Shown: piece by piece, positions 63,160 to 64,000 of the stretch
Layout of the letters: each line of letters starts with the position of its first letter
Numbering within the stretch: position 1 is the stretch's first letter
DNA from: Azadirachta indica
Lineage: Eukaryota > Streptophyta > Magnoliopsida > Sapindales > Meliaceae
Direction of reading: 5' to 3'
NCBI GenBank assembly: GCA_022749755.1
Contig: CM040447.1
Coordinates: 11,836,087 to 11,900,086, forward strand
DNA: 64,000 nt
Notes under the pieces: model-generated
What the model saw: the letters and a program-made list of their open reading frames with translations, nothing else
What the model was told of the DNA's origin: nothing
Database searches by the model: none
Made by a program: the position numbers and the translations under genes

Positions 63160-64000
63160 GTTAGTAATAATTTTTAATTTACATTTGATTATACACAAAC
63201 CTTTTAAAATATTTAACAAGGAAGATACTTGCAAACAAAGATGTATAAATGTATAGAGCATCTTGTTAAATTCATATATAGCCTCCTCAGATATTAAAAT
63301 TTTTTAATTATGTGTTGAGCAAATATATATACATCACATATTCACATATTTAATATTAAATTTGTCATTTTCATGAATAATAATATCATTACATGTCGCA
63401 TGTTACTGCTCATCATAAACTAATTTTGCAAAGTTTAACGGATTACCGTTATTCCTTATGATAATGTATTATTTATGACGAGGTAGCTAGCAGCCGCTTC
63501 TAAGTTTTTCCAACACAACTAGTTAAATATTCTGTTTTGTATTATTGTAGATTTTTAATTTATTAGTAGAATTATTAATTAAAAAAAATTATGCCAAATA
63601 GTATTTTACTCTTAAAAAATTAGAGCCTCGTTTTTCAGTAAGATTCCCAAGTTGCAAGGCTAAAAGAGGCACACGTACGACGTTTGATGCATTGACCAAA
63701 TTTTAGAAATAACGATATATAACGAATTATGATTCGCCTAAGCTCACGTTAGTGATTTAAATTTTATGCAGATCTTTGATGAAGATTTTATTGCTCTAAA
63801 AAAATTCAAGAACAAGCTTAATGTTATTTCATTAATATATGATTTTGTATTTAGTTGTTGATATATATCATGCCAAGAATCTATGGACGGTAGTGCCAAG
63901 AGTGTAAAATCATGTTATGCTATGTTATGTTATTATAATGCAACATTGTTTTCACATCGAAATTAATTGGGTCAAGAGGAGACTAAGGAAAAGGACTTGA
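63160..64000. other. Intergenic DNA to window end
   Basis: AT-rich with no gene or recognisable repeat seen. Confidence 0.4.

Noticed and set aside
63058..63261. 67-codon minus-strand open frame
   Set aside because: Overlaps the tRNA-Asp gene in antisense.

Overview
This is nuclear DNA from a flowering plant, most likely a eudicot. The sequence is AT-rich, the genes are split by many GT-AG introns, and plant-specific families are present: a chloroplast HMA1 metal ATPase, a family-1 UDP-glycosyltransferase with a PSPG box, an MRG chromodomain reader and SGPS-type secreted peptide precursors. Plant Copia, Gypsy and hAT elements fill much of the rest. The species cannot be fixed from the sequence alone.

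Layout. (1) 1-6777, minus: the first 11 exons (about 689 residues) of an HMA1-type P1B ATPase whose 3' end lies left of the window. (2) 7292-7942: an LTR relic with its primer-binding site, followed at 8544-9940 by a broken cinnamyl-alcohol-dehydrogenase-like gene. (3) 10503-18678, minus: a complete 11-exon MRG1/2-like gene (318 residues when spliced), with a 14-nt microexon and a GC-AG first intron. (4) 18.5-51 kb: three diverged copies (A, B, C) of one segment, which originally joined the MRG first exon/promoter to a secreted-peptide gene about 5 kb away. Copy A (18.5-23.9 kb) is split by a hAT element. Copies A and B (40.5-42.8 kb) are separated by two Copia elements (27.3-33.05 and 33.1-39.74 kb), one of which carries a solo Gypsy LTR. 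Copy C (47.2-50.9 kb) lies beyond two fold-back elements. (5) 54093-54632, minus: an intact six-motif SGPS peptide precursor. (6) 55-60 kb: AT-rich intergenic DNA with MITE-like and tandem repeats. (7) 60642-62033, plus: an intronless UGT84B-like glucosyltransferase. (8) 63088-63159, plus: tRNA-Asp(GUC).

The most unusual content is the peptide-precursor family. Each of A, B and C keeps a TATA box about 75 bp before the start position, a hydrophobic leader ending in EA-R/Q, and repeats of a motif like NSAPSPGIGH, but each carries a different lesion: an internal stop/frameshift in A, an ATG-to-ACG start in B, and a stop at codon 3 plus frameshifts in C. The intact relative at 54.1 kb has six SGPSPGxGH repeats. 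The pattern is that of PIP/PIP-like peptides, which are related to CEPs. It suggests a local family that multiplied by segmental duplication and by repeat expansion inside genes, then decayed, leaving one clearly intact member in this window. The unlinked housekeeping genes (HMA1, MRG, UGT, tRNA) show no operon-like cooperation.
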